A program made the translations under genes and the position numbers. A stretch of DNA of 64,000 nucleotides from Bordetella genomosp. 11 (lineage in GTDB: Bacteria > Pseudomonadota > Gammaproteobacteria > Burkholderiales > Burkholderiaceae_B): positions 868,001 through 932,000 of the forward strand of contig NZ_NEVS01000001.1 of NCBI RefSeq assembly GCF_002261215.1, written 5' to 3'. The notes beneath the pieces are model-generated. The model saw only the letters and a list, made by a program, of their open reading frames with translations. It searched no databases and was not told the DNA's origin. This document shows, piece after piece, positions 35,097 to 46,196 of this stretch (position 1 is its first letter; each line of letters opens with the position of its first letter).

Positions 35097-37298
35097 ATGA
35101 AGCAGCTGACACCGATAGCCGCGGCCGTCCTGGCCGTATTCGCTTGTCCCGTCCCGGTCTACGCGCAGGCCGCGACCGCCGCGCCGACGAGTTCCGCCGC
35201 CACGCCGGTCACCACGCTGGGCACGGTCCAGGTCAACGGCGCCGCACCGTCGGATGACTTCAATACGCAGCAATCCTCATTGCCCCGGTTGGGAGTGGAC
35301 CTGCACGACGTGCCGCAATCCGTGACCGTGGTGAACAAGGCGCTGATGCAGTCCCAAGGCGCGAACTCCCTGCAGGACGCGCTGCGCAACGTGGCCGGCA
35401 TCACGCTGGGCGCGGCAGAGGGCGGCACGATAGGCAACAACATCAACCTGAACGGCTTCTCGGCGCGGACCGACATCTATCTGGATGGTTTCCGCGATCG
35501 CGGCCAGTACTACCGCGACACCTTCGACCTGGACGAAGTCGAGGTATTGATGGGACCGTCCTCCATGCTGTTCGGGCGCGGCTCCACGGGCGGCATCATC
35601 AATCAGGTCAGCAAGAAGCCCAAGCTGGCCGATTTCACCGACGTCAGCGCATCGGTCACGACCAATGGCCTGACGCGGTCCACCGTCGATACCAACATGC
35701 AGCTGTCGGATACGTCGGCGTTCCGCTTCAATGGCATGGCGCAGAACGGCGACGCGACCACGCGCGACCAATCCCATGTGAAGGACTTCGGCGCCGCGCC
35801 TTCGTTCCGCTTCGGCATCGGTACGCCGACGGAAGTGACGTTGTCGGCCTTGCTGCAGCATAACGACGACATGGCGGACTACGGCGTGCAGTCGGTCAAC
35901 GGCCATCCCGCCGGGGTCGGACGCAACACCGCGTATGGCTTCCACGACGATCGCACGATGCAGGATATCGCGATGGTCAATGCATCGGTGCAGCACAAGT
36001 TCACGCCCGACGTCGTGCTGCGCAACCAGACCCAGTACAACAACGTGCGTACCGACGCGCGCGAAACCGCGCCGCAGGCCGTCGGCACGCTGGGGCCCAG
36101 GGGCTTCCAGCAACTGCCCGCCGGCAACGTCACCGATCTGCCGCTGGATGACCTGTGGATACTGCAGCAAAGCCACGATCGCGTCATCCATGACGAGTCC
36201 ATCTTCAACCAGACCGAACTCACCACCAAGTTCGACACCGGTTCGGTAAAGCACACCCTGTTGACCGGGATCGAGCTCGGCCACGACCACTACAGCAACC
36301 AGGCCTATGCGCGTACCGGTACCTGCGACGGGTTCACGCTGAACAGCGGCTTCGTCGGATGCACGCCGATGGTGGACCCGACACATACCTCGGCGGACCT
36401 GCCCGAGGTACCCGGTAATTTCGCCACCGGCTCCGCGAATACGGTCGGCGTCTATGCCAACGATACGATCGAACTGACGCGCCAGTTCAAGCTGGTGGGC
36501 GGCCTGCGCTGGGACCGCTACCAAGCCACCGTCACCAACTCCATACCGCGCAGCACCACGCCGGCCGAGGCGGACCAGACCGTGCACTACACCAGCGTGC
36601 GCGCGGGCGCGATCTGGCAACCCAGCGACTGGCAGTCCTACTACATCTCGTACGGCACCTCGTTCAATCCCTCGCTGGAGCAACTGACGGCAACGGTGGG
36701 GCAGGACGACCTGCAACCCGAAACGAATAGATCGTACGAACTGGGCGGCAAGTGGGACCTGCTGGACGGCAACCTCTCGCTGAACTCGGCGGTCTTCCAG
36801 ATCAAGAAAGAAAACGCGCGCACGCAGATCAGCCCGGGCGTCTACGAGCTGGACGGCACCGTCCGCGTCAACGGCGTGCGCGCGGGGGCCTCGGGCCACC
36901 TGACGAAGCAATGGCAGGTCTACGCCGCCTATACCTACCTGAACGCCGAAATCACCGAAGCGGCGGACGGCACCCAGGGCAACACGCCCGCCAACACGCC
37001 GAAGAACACGTTCAACCTATGGACGACATACCAGTTCCTGAAGGACTGGGAAGTGGGCGGCGGCCCGGTGTACACGTCGTCCCGCTATGCCGCCAACACC
37101 GATGCGGTGGAGGTCGGCGGCTACACGCGGTGGGACGGCACGGTGGCCTGGCACCAGCCCAAATACGACGTGCGCCTGAACCTGTTCAACATCTTCGACA
37201 AGCACTACTACGACGCGCTGATCCCCTCGGACGGCGGGCGCTCGGTGCCCGGCTCGGGCCGTACCGCCATGCTGACCCTTTCGTACCATCTTCAATAG
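35097..37298 (+). CDS. TonB-dependent catecholate-type siderophore receptor
   Basis: This 733-residue outer-membrane receptor has a signal peptide (AAAVLAVFACPVPVYAQA), a plug domain (VPQSVTVVNKALMQSQGANSLQDALRNVAGITLGAAEGG near 75-113, DEVEVLMGPSSMLFGRGSTGGIINQ near 149-173) and a barrel ending in YHLQ. It has no STN domain, so it does not signal. The build fits Fiu/PiuA-type ferric-catecholate receptors, and the PiuC-type hydroxylase gene follows after 24 bases, as in known Fiu-YbiX and PiuA-PiuC pairs. ATG 35097 starts the signal peptide; a TTG at 35079 is an alternative. Confidence 0.92.
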   Translation: MKQLTPIAAAVLAVFACPVPVYAQAATAAPTSSAATPVTTLGTVQVNGAAPSDDFNTQQSSLPRLGVDLHDVPQSVTVVNKALMQSQGANSLQDALRNVAGITLGAAEGGTIGNNINLNGFSARTDIYLDGFRDRGQYYRDTFDLDEVEVLMGPSSMLFGRGSTGGIINQVSKKPKLADFTDVSASVTTNGLTRSTVDTNMQLSDTSAFRFNGMAQNGDATTRDQSHVKDFGAAPSFRFGIGTPTEVTLSALLQHNDDMADYGVQSVNGHPAGVGRNTAYGFHDDRTMQDIAMVNASVQHKFTPDVVLRNQTQYNNVRTDARETAPQAVGTLGPRGFQQLPAGNVTDLPLDDLWILQQSHDRVIHDESIFNQTELTTKFDTGSVKHTLLTGIELGHDHYSNQAYARTGTCDGFTLNSGFVGCTPMVDPTHTSADLPEVPGNFATGSANTVGVYANDTIELTRQFKLVGGLRWDRYQATVTNSIPRSTTPAEADQTVHYTSVRAGAIWQPSDWQSYYISYGTSFNPSLEQLTATVGQDDLQPETNRSYELGGKWDLLDGNLSLNSAVFQIKKENARTQISPGVYELDGTVRVNGVRAGASGHLTKQWQVYAAYTYLNAEITEAADGTQGNTPANTPKNTFNLWTTYQFLKDWEVGGGPVYTSSRYAANTDAVEVGGYTRWDGTVAWHQPKYDVRLNLFNIFDKHYYDALIPSDGGRSVPGSGRTAMLTLSYHLQ

Positions 37299-37322
37299 GC
37301 CGGCGCGGCCGCCGGATCGACC

Positions 37323-38009
37323 ATGCTGATCACCATACCCAAGGTTCTGAATGCCGTGCAGGTGCGGGCCCTGCGGGATCTGCTGGATAACGCGGGTCCC
37401 GCGTGGGTGGACGGCAAGGTCTCGGCCGGCTACCAGGGCGCGGCCGTCAAGTTCAACCAGCAGATCGACGAGCAGTCCGGCGTGGCCCATCGCGTGCAGG
37501 ACATCGTGCTGGGCGCGGTGGAGCGCAATCCCGCGTTCATCAGCGCGGTACTGCCCAACGTGGCGTATCCGCCCATGGTGAACCGGTACGGCGTGGGCAT
37601 GACGTTCGGCGCGCACGTGGATGGCGGCGTGCGCATCCATCCGCACACCGGGCGCAAGGTGCGCACCGATGTCTCCATCACGCTGTTCCTGAGCGACGCT
37701 TCGGAATATGACGGCGGCGAACTCCAGGTGCACGATACCTATGGCCTGCACAGCGTCAAGCTGGATGCGGGCGACATGGTGGTGTATCCGGCCAGCAGCC
37801 TGCACCAGGTCACGCCGATCACGCGGGGCACGCGCCTGGGCTGTTTCTTCTGGGTGCAAAGCCTGGTCCGCGAAGACGCCCGGCGCAGCATGCTGTACGA
37901 CCTGGACAATGCCATCCAGCGCCTGAACCAGACCCAGGGCGACCCCGTCGCGCGCAGCAAATTGGTGGGTTGTTATCACAACCTGCTGCGGGAATGGAGC
38001 GAGACCTGA
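37323..38009 (+). CDS. piuC: PiuC/YbiX-type Fe(II)/2-oxoglutarate-dependent hydroxylase
   Basis: This 228-residue protein has the iron triad His 98, Asp 100 and His 161, with Arg 171 for 2-oxoglutarate, in FGAHVDGG, SSLHQVTPITRGTR and FFWVQSLVR. The family is the PKHD-type hydroxylase PiuC/YbiX. These genes sit next to catecholate receptor genes and are iron-regulated; the substrate is not settled. It is 24 bases behind the TonB receptor gene and is probably cotranscribed. Confidence 0.92.
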   Translation: MLITIPKVLNAVQVRALRDLLDNAGPAWVDGKVSAGYQGAAVKFNQQIDEQSGVAHRVQDIVLGAVERNPAFISAVLPNVAYPPMVNRYGVGMTFGAHVDGGVRIHPHTGRKVRTDVSITLFLSDASEYDGGELQVHDTYGLHSVKLDAGDMVVYPASSLHQVTPITRGTRLGCFFWVQSLVREDARRSMLYDLDNAIQRLNQTQGDPVARSKLVGCYHNLLREWSET

Positions 38010-38344
38010 GCGTGGCGGCCCATGCTACGCGACCCTTGGCACGAAGGGGGAGCCTTTCCGAGCCGCTAGACGGGGGTTGACTCCGACCTATGACTTTCCT
38101 ATCATGTTCTAACGCGTTAAATTCCACGCGTTATAACGGCTGCGCGGCATATGGGCGCATGCCGATGGAGGGCATCTCGACGCTGTCGGGAAGTTTTGGA
38201 AAAAGTCCCCTCCCAAAATGTCCCTACCACCCTGAAAGACGGGTGCGCTGTGGTTAACCGTCTTTGCAACGAAGGGGTAGCGTTATTGCGGCGCGGGTCT
38301 TGGGCCTTCCGTAAAGGTCCGAATTGCATGAGAAGGAGAATGCC
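38010..38344. other. 335-bp intergenic region before the toxin-antitoxin genes
   Basis: I see no gene here. Base composition falls sharply compared with the piuC side. It holds a perfect 7-bp dyad TAACGCG-N10-CGCGTTA at 38110-38133 and a weak T/A-rich hairpin (TTTTGG/CCAAAA) at 38194-38218. The antitoxin ribosome-binding site AAGGAG is at the right end. The region probably marks a boundary between inherited and acquired DNA. Confidence 0.5.
38110..38133. promoter_or_regulatory. Inverted repeat upstream of the mazEF-type genes
   Basis: TAACGCG and CGCGTTA form an exact 7-bp dyad separated by 10 bases. It is about 210 bases upstream of the antitoxin start, so it may be an operator, or it may belong to the end of an acquired segment. 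No regulator is identified. Confidence 0.35.
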
Positions 38345-38617
38345 ATGTCTGAAACTTTGGAGCACGTCATCACGCGGCTGACACTCCGCAAAATCGGGAA
38401 TTCACAGGGCGTCCTGTTTCCTAAGTCTCTTCTTGAAGGCTTGGACTTCAGCCAAGGCATAGAAGTCGAAAAGATAGCTGGCGAGTTGCGGTTGCGTCCA
38501 GCGACAGAGGACGACGACCCCTTTGGATTTGGGGCTGCGATTCGCAAACAGATCGAGACAGACACGCTCGACCCCTTGTTGATTCCCGACGTATTGCCAG
38601 AGGATGGCAAGTTCTAA
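38345..38617 (+). CDS. mazE: MazE/AbrB-type antitoxin
   Basis: This 90-residue protein has the SpoVT/AbrB-like DNA-binding fold at about residues 10-55 (LTLRKIGNSQGVLFPKSLLEGLDFSQGIEVEK), then an acidic tail (ATEDDDPFGFG..LIPDVLPEDGKF) that would wrap around and inhibit the toxin. AAGGAG precedes ATG 38345. The toxin gene starts 11 bases after the stop. The pair would be autoregulated by the antitoxin or the complex. Confidence 0.87.
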   Translation: MSETLEHVITRLTLRKIGNSQGVLFPKSLLEGLDFSQGIEVEKIAGELRLRPATEDDDPFGFGAAIRKQIETDTLDPLLIPDVLPEDGKF

Positions 38618-38628
38618 TCGGGAGCAGT

Positions 38629-38982
38629 ATGCAACTCAACACGGCAATCGCCGCCGAGATTCGTCGCGGGCAAACGTACTGGGTCGACTTTGATCCTACG
38701 GTAGGAAGTGAACAGGCTGGGCGACGCCCATGCGTCATCGTGTCGCCAAATGCGATCAATCGGGTCACAGGCGCCAGGATAGTAACGGTAGTTCCGGTGA
38801 CCACAAAAGGGGAAGCGGATGCCGTCCGTATTCCCGTAACGACCGGCGGTATCAGGGGTTTCGCTTTAATCCACCAGGTGCGGGTATTGGATCGGTCGCG
38901 CCTGGATGGGGTGATCGGCGAGCTCCACATTCGCGAACTCGTGCCTATCCTGACTCGCCTGCAGCAATATTTTCAGCCATAA
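38629..38982 (+). CDS. mazF: MazF/PemK-type endoribonuclease toxin
   Basis: This 117-residue protein has the family start RRGQTYWVDFDPTVGSEQAG at 12-31 with RRPCVIVSP, then TVVPVTTKG near 53-61 and RVLDRSRL near 84-91. MazF toxins cut mRNA at short sequence motifs and slow growth when the antitoxin is degraded. GGAG lies 5 bases before ATG 38629. Codon use is less GC-rich than in neighbouring genes, suggesting transfer. Confidence 0.9.
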   Translation: MQLNTAIAAEIRRGQTYWVDFDPTVGSEQAGRRPCVIVSPNAINRVTGARIVTVVPVTTKGEADAVRIPVTTGGIRGFALIHQVRVLDRSRLDGVIGELHIRELVPILTRLQQYFQP

Positions 38983-39024
38983 ACGGAAAGCTCCTCTTCC
39001 GAGTGGTCTTTACGCGAACATTCC

Positions 39025-40053
39025 CTACGACGTCACGGACGCGCCGCTCGACTTCACCGCGGCGGCCCATTTCCTGCGCTCGGCGGCCAGGAAAACACGG
39101 GCTGCTTCCGGCGTCATCGGATGCGGCAGCGTGGCTTGCTGCTTGAGCGCTTCCTGGTACTGGGGCGTGCCGGTGGCGGCGGCGAAGGCCTTTTGCAGCA
39201 TGGCCACCGTCGCCGTCGGCGTGCCTGGCGTGGCGACGGCCGCCCACCACGACGGGGCGTCCAGCGCGGGGTAGCCGGATTCAACCAGGGTCGGCACATC
39301 GGGCAACTGCGGCAGGCGAACGGCGGTCGTCACGGCCAGGGGACGCAGGTTTCCACTTTTGGCCAGCGCCACCGCCAGGGTCGACCCGGTAAAGCAGAAA
39401 GCGATGCGCCCGGCGCGCAGGTCGGTGGCCAGCGGCGCCGCGCCCTGATAGGGCACGTGCAGGAACTTCACGCCCGCCGAGCTGGCCAGCAATTCCGTCG
39501 TCAAGTGGCTGAGCGATCCCACGCCGTTGGAGCCGAAGGGAATCTCGCGCGGCTTGGCCTTGGCGCGTTCCACCAGTTCGGCCACGCTCCTGACCGGCAG
39601 GGTCAGTTCATTGACCAGCAGCACGTTGGCGTTGTCGCCCATCATGCCGATGTAGGGAAAGGTGGCGGGATCGTAGCTGAGGTGCTTGTACAGGCTTTGG
39701 TTGATGGCCATGATGGCCTGGCCCGCCATCAACAGCGTGTGGCCGTCGGCGGGCGCGCGGGCGACGTAATCGGCGGCAATGTTGCCGCCCGCGCCGCCGC
39801 GGTTTTCCACGATCACCGTCTGCTTGAGTTGTTGCGACAGTGCATTGGCGACGACCCGGCCCAGCGTGTCGGAGGATCCGCCGGCGGGGAACGGTATCAC
39901 CAGGCGCACGGGCTTGCCGGCGAAGTCGTCCGCGCGGGCCGCGCGCCAGATCAGCGCGGCGAAGGGGGCGGCCGCCAGGCCGCGGATCAGCGCGCGGCGC
40001 GAGGGCAGGCGCGGCGCATACGCGTGGGAATGGGCATCTTGTTTGTCGTTCAT
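39025..40053 (-). CDS. Bug-family tripartite tricarboxylate transporter receptor
   Basis: This 342-residue periplasmic protein has a twin-arginine-like start (LPSRRALIRGLAAAPFAALIW), then the Bug pattern KPVRLVIPFPAGGSSDTLGRVV and NRGGAGGNIAADYVARAPADGHTLL. It is an orphan receptor without TctAB genes. It lies 219 bases downstream of the aconitase gene on the same strand, so it may bind a tricarboxylate or related acid, but this is only inferred. The start at 40053 puts about 18 residues before the arginines. Confidence 0.88.
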   Translation of the reverse strand: MNDKQDAHSHAYAPRLPSRRALIRGLAAAPFAALIWRAARADDFAGKPVRLVIPFPAGGSSDTLGRVVANALSQQLKQTVIVENRGGAGGNIAADYVARAPADGHTLLMAGQAIMAINQSLYKHLSYDPATFPYIGMMGDNANVLLVNELTLPVRSVAELVERAKAKPREIPFGSNGVGSLSHLTTELLASSAGVKFLHVPYQGAAPLATDLRAGRIAFCFTGSTLAVALAKSGNLRPLAVTTAVRLPQLPDVPTLVESGYPALDAPSWWAAVATPGTPTATVAMLQKAFAAATGTPQYQEALKQQATLPHPMTPEAARVFLAAERRKWAAAVKSSGASVTS

Positions 40054-40272
40054 CTTATGCTCCGGTACGGGCGCGTATCCGCGCGTCGTTCCTCTCCTCC
40101 TGGTTGACGATGGGTATGGCCCGGCACGGGCACGCCTTGTCCTGGCGTTCCTGTCCCGGCGTTCGTGTCCCTGCGTTCGCCGCTGCCCATCGCGCCGGGC
40201 CCGCGCAAGGCCGCCATGACAGGGGCCGCATCCGATCCTGGCGGCGCGATGCCGGATACGGTGCCGGTCGCT

Positions 40273-42987
<2,715 letters not shown>

Positions 42988-43036
42988 GCCGTCTCCGTGT
43001 TTCTTATGTGCTCTTGTGCGACCGAGCAGATACGCC

Positions 43037-43168
43037 TGGCTAAGTGTGCTTTGCTGGATGCGCTTGGCTGAATGGTCTGGCTAAGTGGTCCAGCTAACTG
43101 GGGTGGGTAAGTGGGCAGGATAAGTGCGTTGGATAAGTGCGTTGGATAAGTGCGCTGGGTTATGTGTG
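43037..43168. repeat. Ten imperfect tandem copies of a 13-14 bp unit
   Basis: Reading the plus strand, units begin at 43037 (14 bp), 43051 (14 bp), 43065, 43078, 43091, 43104, 43117, 43130, 43143 and 43156 (13 bp each). The consensus is TGGATAAGTGCGT, or TGGCTAAGTGGTC in the left half. The copies at 43117, 43130 and 43143 differ by one or two bases; the outer ones are more diverged. The array sits between the lyase stop and the aconitase start (minus strand), so it is in the aconitase leader or promoter. No open frame uses it convincingly. Confidence 0.85.
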
Positions 43169-43205
43169 GTGGGGGTTCCCTGCGCCTCACTGCTTCACGC
43201 GGCCC

Positions 43206-44093
43206 TCACTGGAAGCTTGCTTCCAGGCGATCCAGCTCGTCCAGGCCCACCAGCTCGCAAATATCCTCGAAACTGACCAGCAGATCGGCGCGGTCGGACA
43301 CGATGCCTTTCTCCAGCAGGTCTTCCTTGAACACCGCCATGGCGTTCAACATGCCGCGAATCGCGGCGGCGCTGAGCAGGCGCGGATAGGTCACCTGCGC
43401 GACACCCAGATCCTGCAGGCGCGCCGGCGAAATCGACGGCGTCGTCGAACGCGCGCGGATGCCCAATCCCATATTCACCGACAGCGGCTTGGGCACATTG
43501 CGCACCACGCGCTCGATATCCTTCTCGCTGCGCAACGCGTCCGCGAACAGACAGTCGGCGCCGGCTTCCGCATACATATTCAGGCGGCGGATCGCTTCCT
43601 CCACGCCCAGCGGGGTGGCCGCATCCGTGCGCGCCTTGATGACGAAATCCGGATTCTGGCGGGCGGCGACAACGGCCCGCACTTTCTTGACCATGTCCTC
43701 GGCCGGGATAACCTGCTTGCCGGCCATGTGGCCGCACCGCTTGGGAAACACCTGGTCCTCGATCATGATGGCCGCCGCGCCGGCCTTCTCGAAGGCGCGC
43801 GCGGTGTAGTAGGCGTTGACCTCATTGCCGTAGCCGGTGTCCGCATCCGCTTGCAGCAGCAGCTTGGTGCAAGAGGTCAGGCGGGTGCAGGTATCGACGT
43901 TGTCTGTCAGCCCCACAATGCCGCGATCGGGCAGGCCCAGCCGGGATTCCGAAATGCCGGCCCCGGAAATGCCCGCCGTCTTGAAACCCATTTTCTCGAC
44001 GAGCCGGGCGCTGAATCCGTCGTAGACGCCGGGCGTGATCAGGATCTCCGGCGCGTTGATCAATTCCTTCAGGGTGGGTTGCTGCTCGGGCAT
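43206..44093 (-). CDS. Isocitrate lyase/PEP mutase family lyase
   Basis: This 295-residue enzyme has the family signature PKRCGH with Cys 120, the metal-binding DADTGYG at 83-89 and the EDQVFP stretch. Relatives are methylisocitrate lyase (PrpB), oxaloacetate decarboxylase and carboxy-PEP mutase. The precise reaction cannot be fixed, but placement next to an aconitase suits PrpB-like C-C cleavage of a tricarboxylate. ATG 44093 comes 4 bases after the GntR stop, giving a tight GntR-lyase pair. Confidence 0.9.
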   Translation of the reverse strand: MPEQQPTLKELINAPEILITPGVYDGFSARLVEKMGFKTAGISGAGISESRLGLPDRGIVGLTDNVDTCTRLTSCTKLLLQADADTGYGNEVNAYYTARAFEKAGAAAIMIEDQVFPKRCGHMAGKQVIPAEDMVKKVRAVVAARQNPDFVIKARTDAATPLGVEEAIRRLNMYAEAGADCLFADALRSEKDIERVVRNVPKPLSVNMGLGIRARSTTPSISPARLQDLGVAQVTYPRLLSAAAIRGMLNAMAVFKEDLLEKGIVSDRADLLVSFEDICELVGLDELDRLEASFQ

Positions 44094-44097
44094 TTGC

Positions 44098-44763
44098 TCA
44101 ATCCTCTTCAAGCTGCTGCTGCATGTGCTGCGAAGCACGTTGGATGTGGGAGCGCATCAGGGATTCGGCCAGCGCGCCATTGCGCGTTCTCATGGCCATG
44201 ACGATTTGCGCGTGTTCCTCGAAGGCGGCGGTCTTGCGCTGCTGGATGGCGGCAGCATTGGTTCGGTATAGCCGCAGCAAGCTGTAGTTGTCCTGTCTCA
44301 GCGCGTCGATCAGGCGGCTGTTACCGCTGCCCTGGGCGACCCGGGCGTGAAAGTCGAAGCGGGGCAGGGACGACGGCGCGTCCTGATCCTTCAGGAAGTC
44401 GCCGTGCAGCGCGTGTTCGAGTTCGTCCAGGTCCTCGTCGGACATCCGTTCGGTGGCGAGCTTGCAGGCCATGCCCTCCAGCGCGGCACGGACTTCGAAC
44501 AGCTCGATCATAGTGTTGACACTTAGCTTAATGACGCGCGCCTTCATGAAAGGGGTGCGCGTGATCACGCCGATGCCTTGCAGGCGCTGGACGGCTTCGC
44601 GGACGGGGCCCCGGCTGACGTTCAGGCGTTTGGCGAGTTCGAGCTCGTTTACGACCGCGCCCTGGGGAAAGCGGCCGGTGTAGATCTCTTGCAGCAATTG
44701 GCGAAAAACCGTTTCGCCACGCGGCATAGCGCCGGCCGCGCCGTCGTGTTCGATCGTCTCCAT
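44098..44763 (-). CDS. GntR-family transcriptional regulator (FadR type)
   Basis: This 221-residue protein has a winged helix at about residues 15-75 (RQLLQEIYTGRFPQGAVVNELELAKRLNVSRGPVREAVQRLQ) and a helical FCD ligand domain (FEVRAALEGMACKLATER, FDFHARVAQGSGN, HAQIVMAMRTRNGALAESLM). Start ATG 44763 is preferred; a GTG at 44802 would add 13 residues and would run through TTGACA, which looks like a promoter -35 box. It is first in a run with the lyase gene (4-base gap) and likely controls that lyase and the aconitase. Confidence 0.88.
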   Translation of the reverse strand: METIEHDGAAGAMPRGETVFRQLLQEIYTGRFPQGAVVNELELAKRLNVSRGPVREAVQRLQGIGVITRTPFMKARVIKLSVNTMIELFEVRAALEGMACKLATERMSDEDLDELEHALHGDFLKDQDAPSSLPRFDFHARVAQGSGNSRLIDALRQDNYSLLRLYRTNAAAIQQRKTAAFEEHAQIVMAMRTRNGALAESLMRSHIQRASQHMQQQLEED

Positions 44764-44901
44764 GTCCGCATCATCGACGAAGCGAAGCGGTACTGTCAAC
44801 ACTTTGCCGGTAGTGTCGAGCCCCGGGGAATTTATGTACAGATCAATGGCTTAGGGAGAAAAGGGGGCGGAGTGCTTCTCGCGTTATCCGGTGTCCCGCG
44901 T

Positions 44902-45846
44902 TCATACGAGTTCGCCGACCTTGATGGCAAGTTCGTTCGCGTAGGCGTTCAGCGGGTCACCCACATGCGTTTTCAGCACATCGATAAAACGCTTGATCTT
45001 CGCGTCGACGAATTGACGCGACGAATAAACCGCGTAGACGTTGCGTTGATAAGTGTGATATCCGGGCAGGACGCGAACCAGCGAGCCGTTGCGCAGGTCA
45101 TCGATCGCCGAGAAGCCGGCGATCAGCCCAATTCCCGCGCCGTCTCGCAGCGCCGTGGACATGGCATCCATGTCGTTTACGCTGAAATGCGGCCCGACCG
45201 GGCGATATACCGCGCTGCTGTCCCCGCTTTCCAGATGCCACTCGTCCGGCACGTAATCGACCGTACTGAGAAGCACACATGTGTGATCGGCGAGATCCTC
45301 GGGCCGTTCCGGCGCGGGATGTTGCGCGAGATATCCGGGCGATGCCGCGAGAATGCAATGACTCACGCCTATCTTCTGGCTGACGTACGCGGAGTCTGGC
45401 AACGTGCGCGCGATCACCACCGCCACATCAAGTTGCTCTTCGAGCAAGTTGGGCATTCTTTGCGACAGTAGAAGATCGACCGATACATCGGGGTAAGCGC
45501 CCCGGTAGGCCAGCACGGCACGTGAAACGAGCTGCCGGCCCAGGCCGGGGACCGCGTGTACGCGCAACATCCCTCGCGGCGCCAGCAGCGCATCGCGCGC
45601 CTCGGCCTCCGCGAGATCGATATCCGCCAGGATGGCGACGCTACGTTCGTAGAAACGTCGACCCGCATCGGTTACGGCCAGCCGCCGTGTGGAGCGCTGA
45701 AGCAATCGTGCGTTCAGACTCTCCTCGAGTACCGATACAGCCCGCGAAATATTGCCGACCGTTGTATCGAGGTGATTGGCGACAGCCGTGAAGCTGCCCA
45801 TTTCGACCACCTTTGCGAAAACCGACATGTTGTGAACCTTATCCAT
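44902..45846 (-). CDS. LysR-family transcriptional regulator
   Basis: This 314-residue protein has a helix-turn-helix at residues 1-62 (MDKVHNMSVFAKVVEMGSFTAVANHLDTTVGNISRAVSVLEE) and a LysR ligand domain with DGAGIGLIAGFSAIDDL near 235-250. It belongs to the group often seen beside aldehyde and alcohol dehydrogenase genes. It is divergent from the semialdehyde dehydrogenase gene (350 bases between), its likely target. Base composition is less GC-rich than most of the window. Confidence 0.9.
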   Translation of the reverse strand: MDKVHNMSVFAKVVEMGSFTAVANHLDTTVGNISRAVSVLEESLNARLLQRSTRRLAVTDAGRRFYERSVAILADIDLAEAEARDALLAPRGMLRVHAVPGLGRQLVSRAVLAYRGAYPDVSVDLLLSQRMPNLLEEQLDVAVVIARTLPDSAYVSQKIGVSHCILAASPGYLAQHPAPERPEDLADHTCVLLSTVDYVPDEWHLESGDSSAVYRPVGPHFSVNDMDAMSTALRDGAGIGLIAGFSAIDDLRNGSLVRVLPGYHTYQRNVYAVYSSRQFVDAKIKRFIDVLKTHVGDPLNAYANELAIKVGELV

Positions 45847-46196
45847 CGCGCATCCTTGTTTTCTATCATTCGTCGACCTGCCGCGTCAGGCCGGTTTCTC
45901 ATCATAGGGCACCCACCCGGTTCGCGGCGCTATGCGTCGCGCGTCCATGGCGGACGATCGATTCATCACCTCTGTCCATCGAGGCGGCGGGATTTTCCCT
46001 CCAGGGACAACATTCATTCTTCCTGCCCCCACTAAATCACCGCCCGGTTCGCCCCTAGACTTGATTCCGTAGTCAGTCACCGGTTTTGCGCGAATCCCAG
46101 GCCGAGCGCCTCGCGCCACCACGGCTTGCGGCGCAACGGTGATAAATCGAATCCGCCTCCTATTGCAACCAATAATCGACCCCGGAAATTATTGCC
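45847..46196. other. 350-bp divergent intergenic region (LysR / semialdehyde dehydrogenase)
   Basis: No gene is supported here. It must hold the promoters of the LysR gene (leftward) and of the three-gene dehydrogenase run (rightward). I find no dyad or consensus promoter I would defend. A short poly-purine stretch is close to the dehydrogenase start, but the ribosome-binding site is weak. Confidence 0.5.

Noticed and set aside
38194..38218. Terminator for the PiuC-type gene
   Set aside because: The hairpin has only 6 paired bases, is almost 190 bases past the stop and no T-run follows.
43037..43168. CRISPR array
   Set aside because: The 13-14 bp units are head to tail with no unique spacers, so this is a simple tandem repeat.
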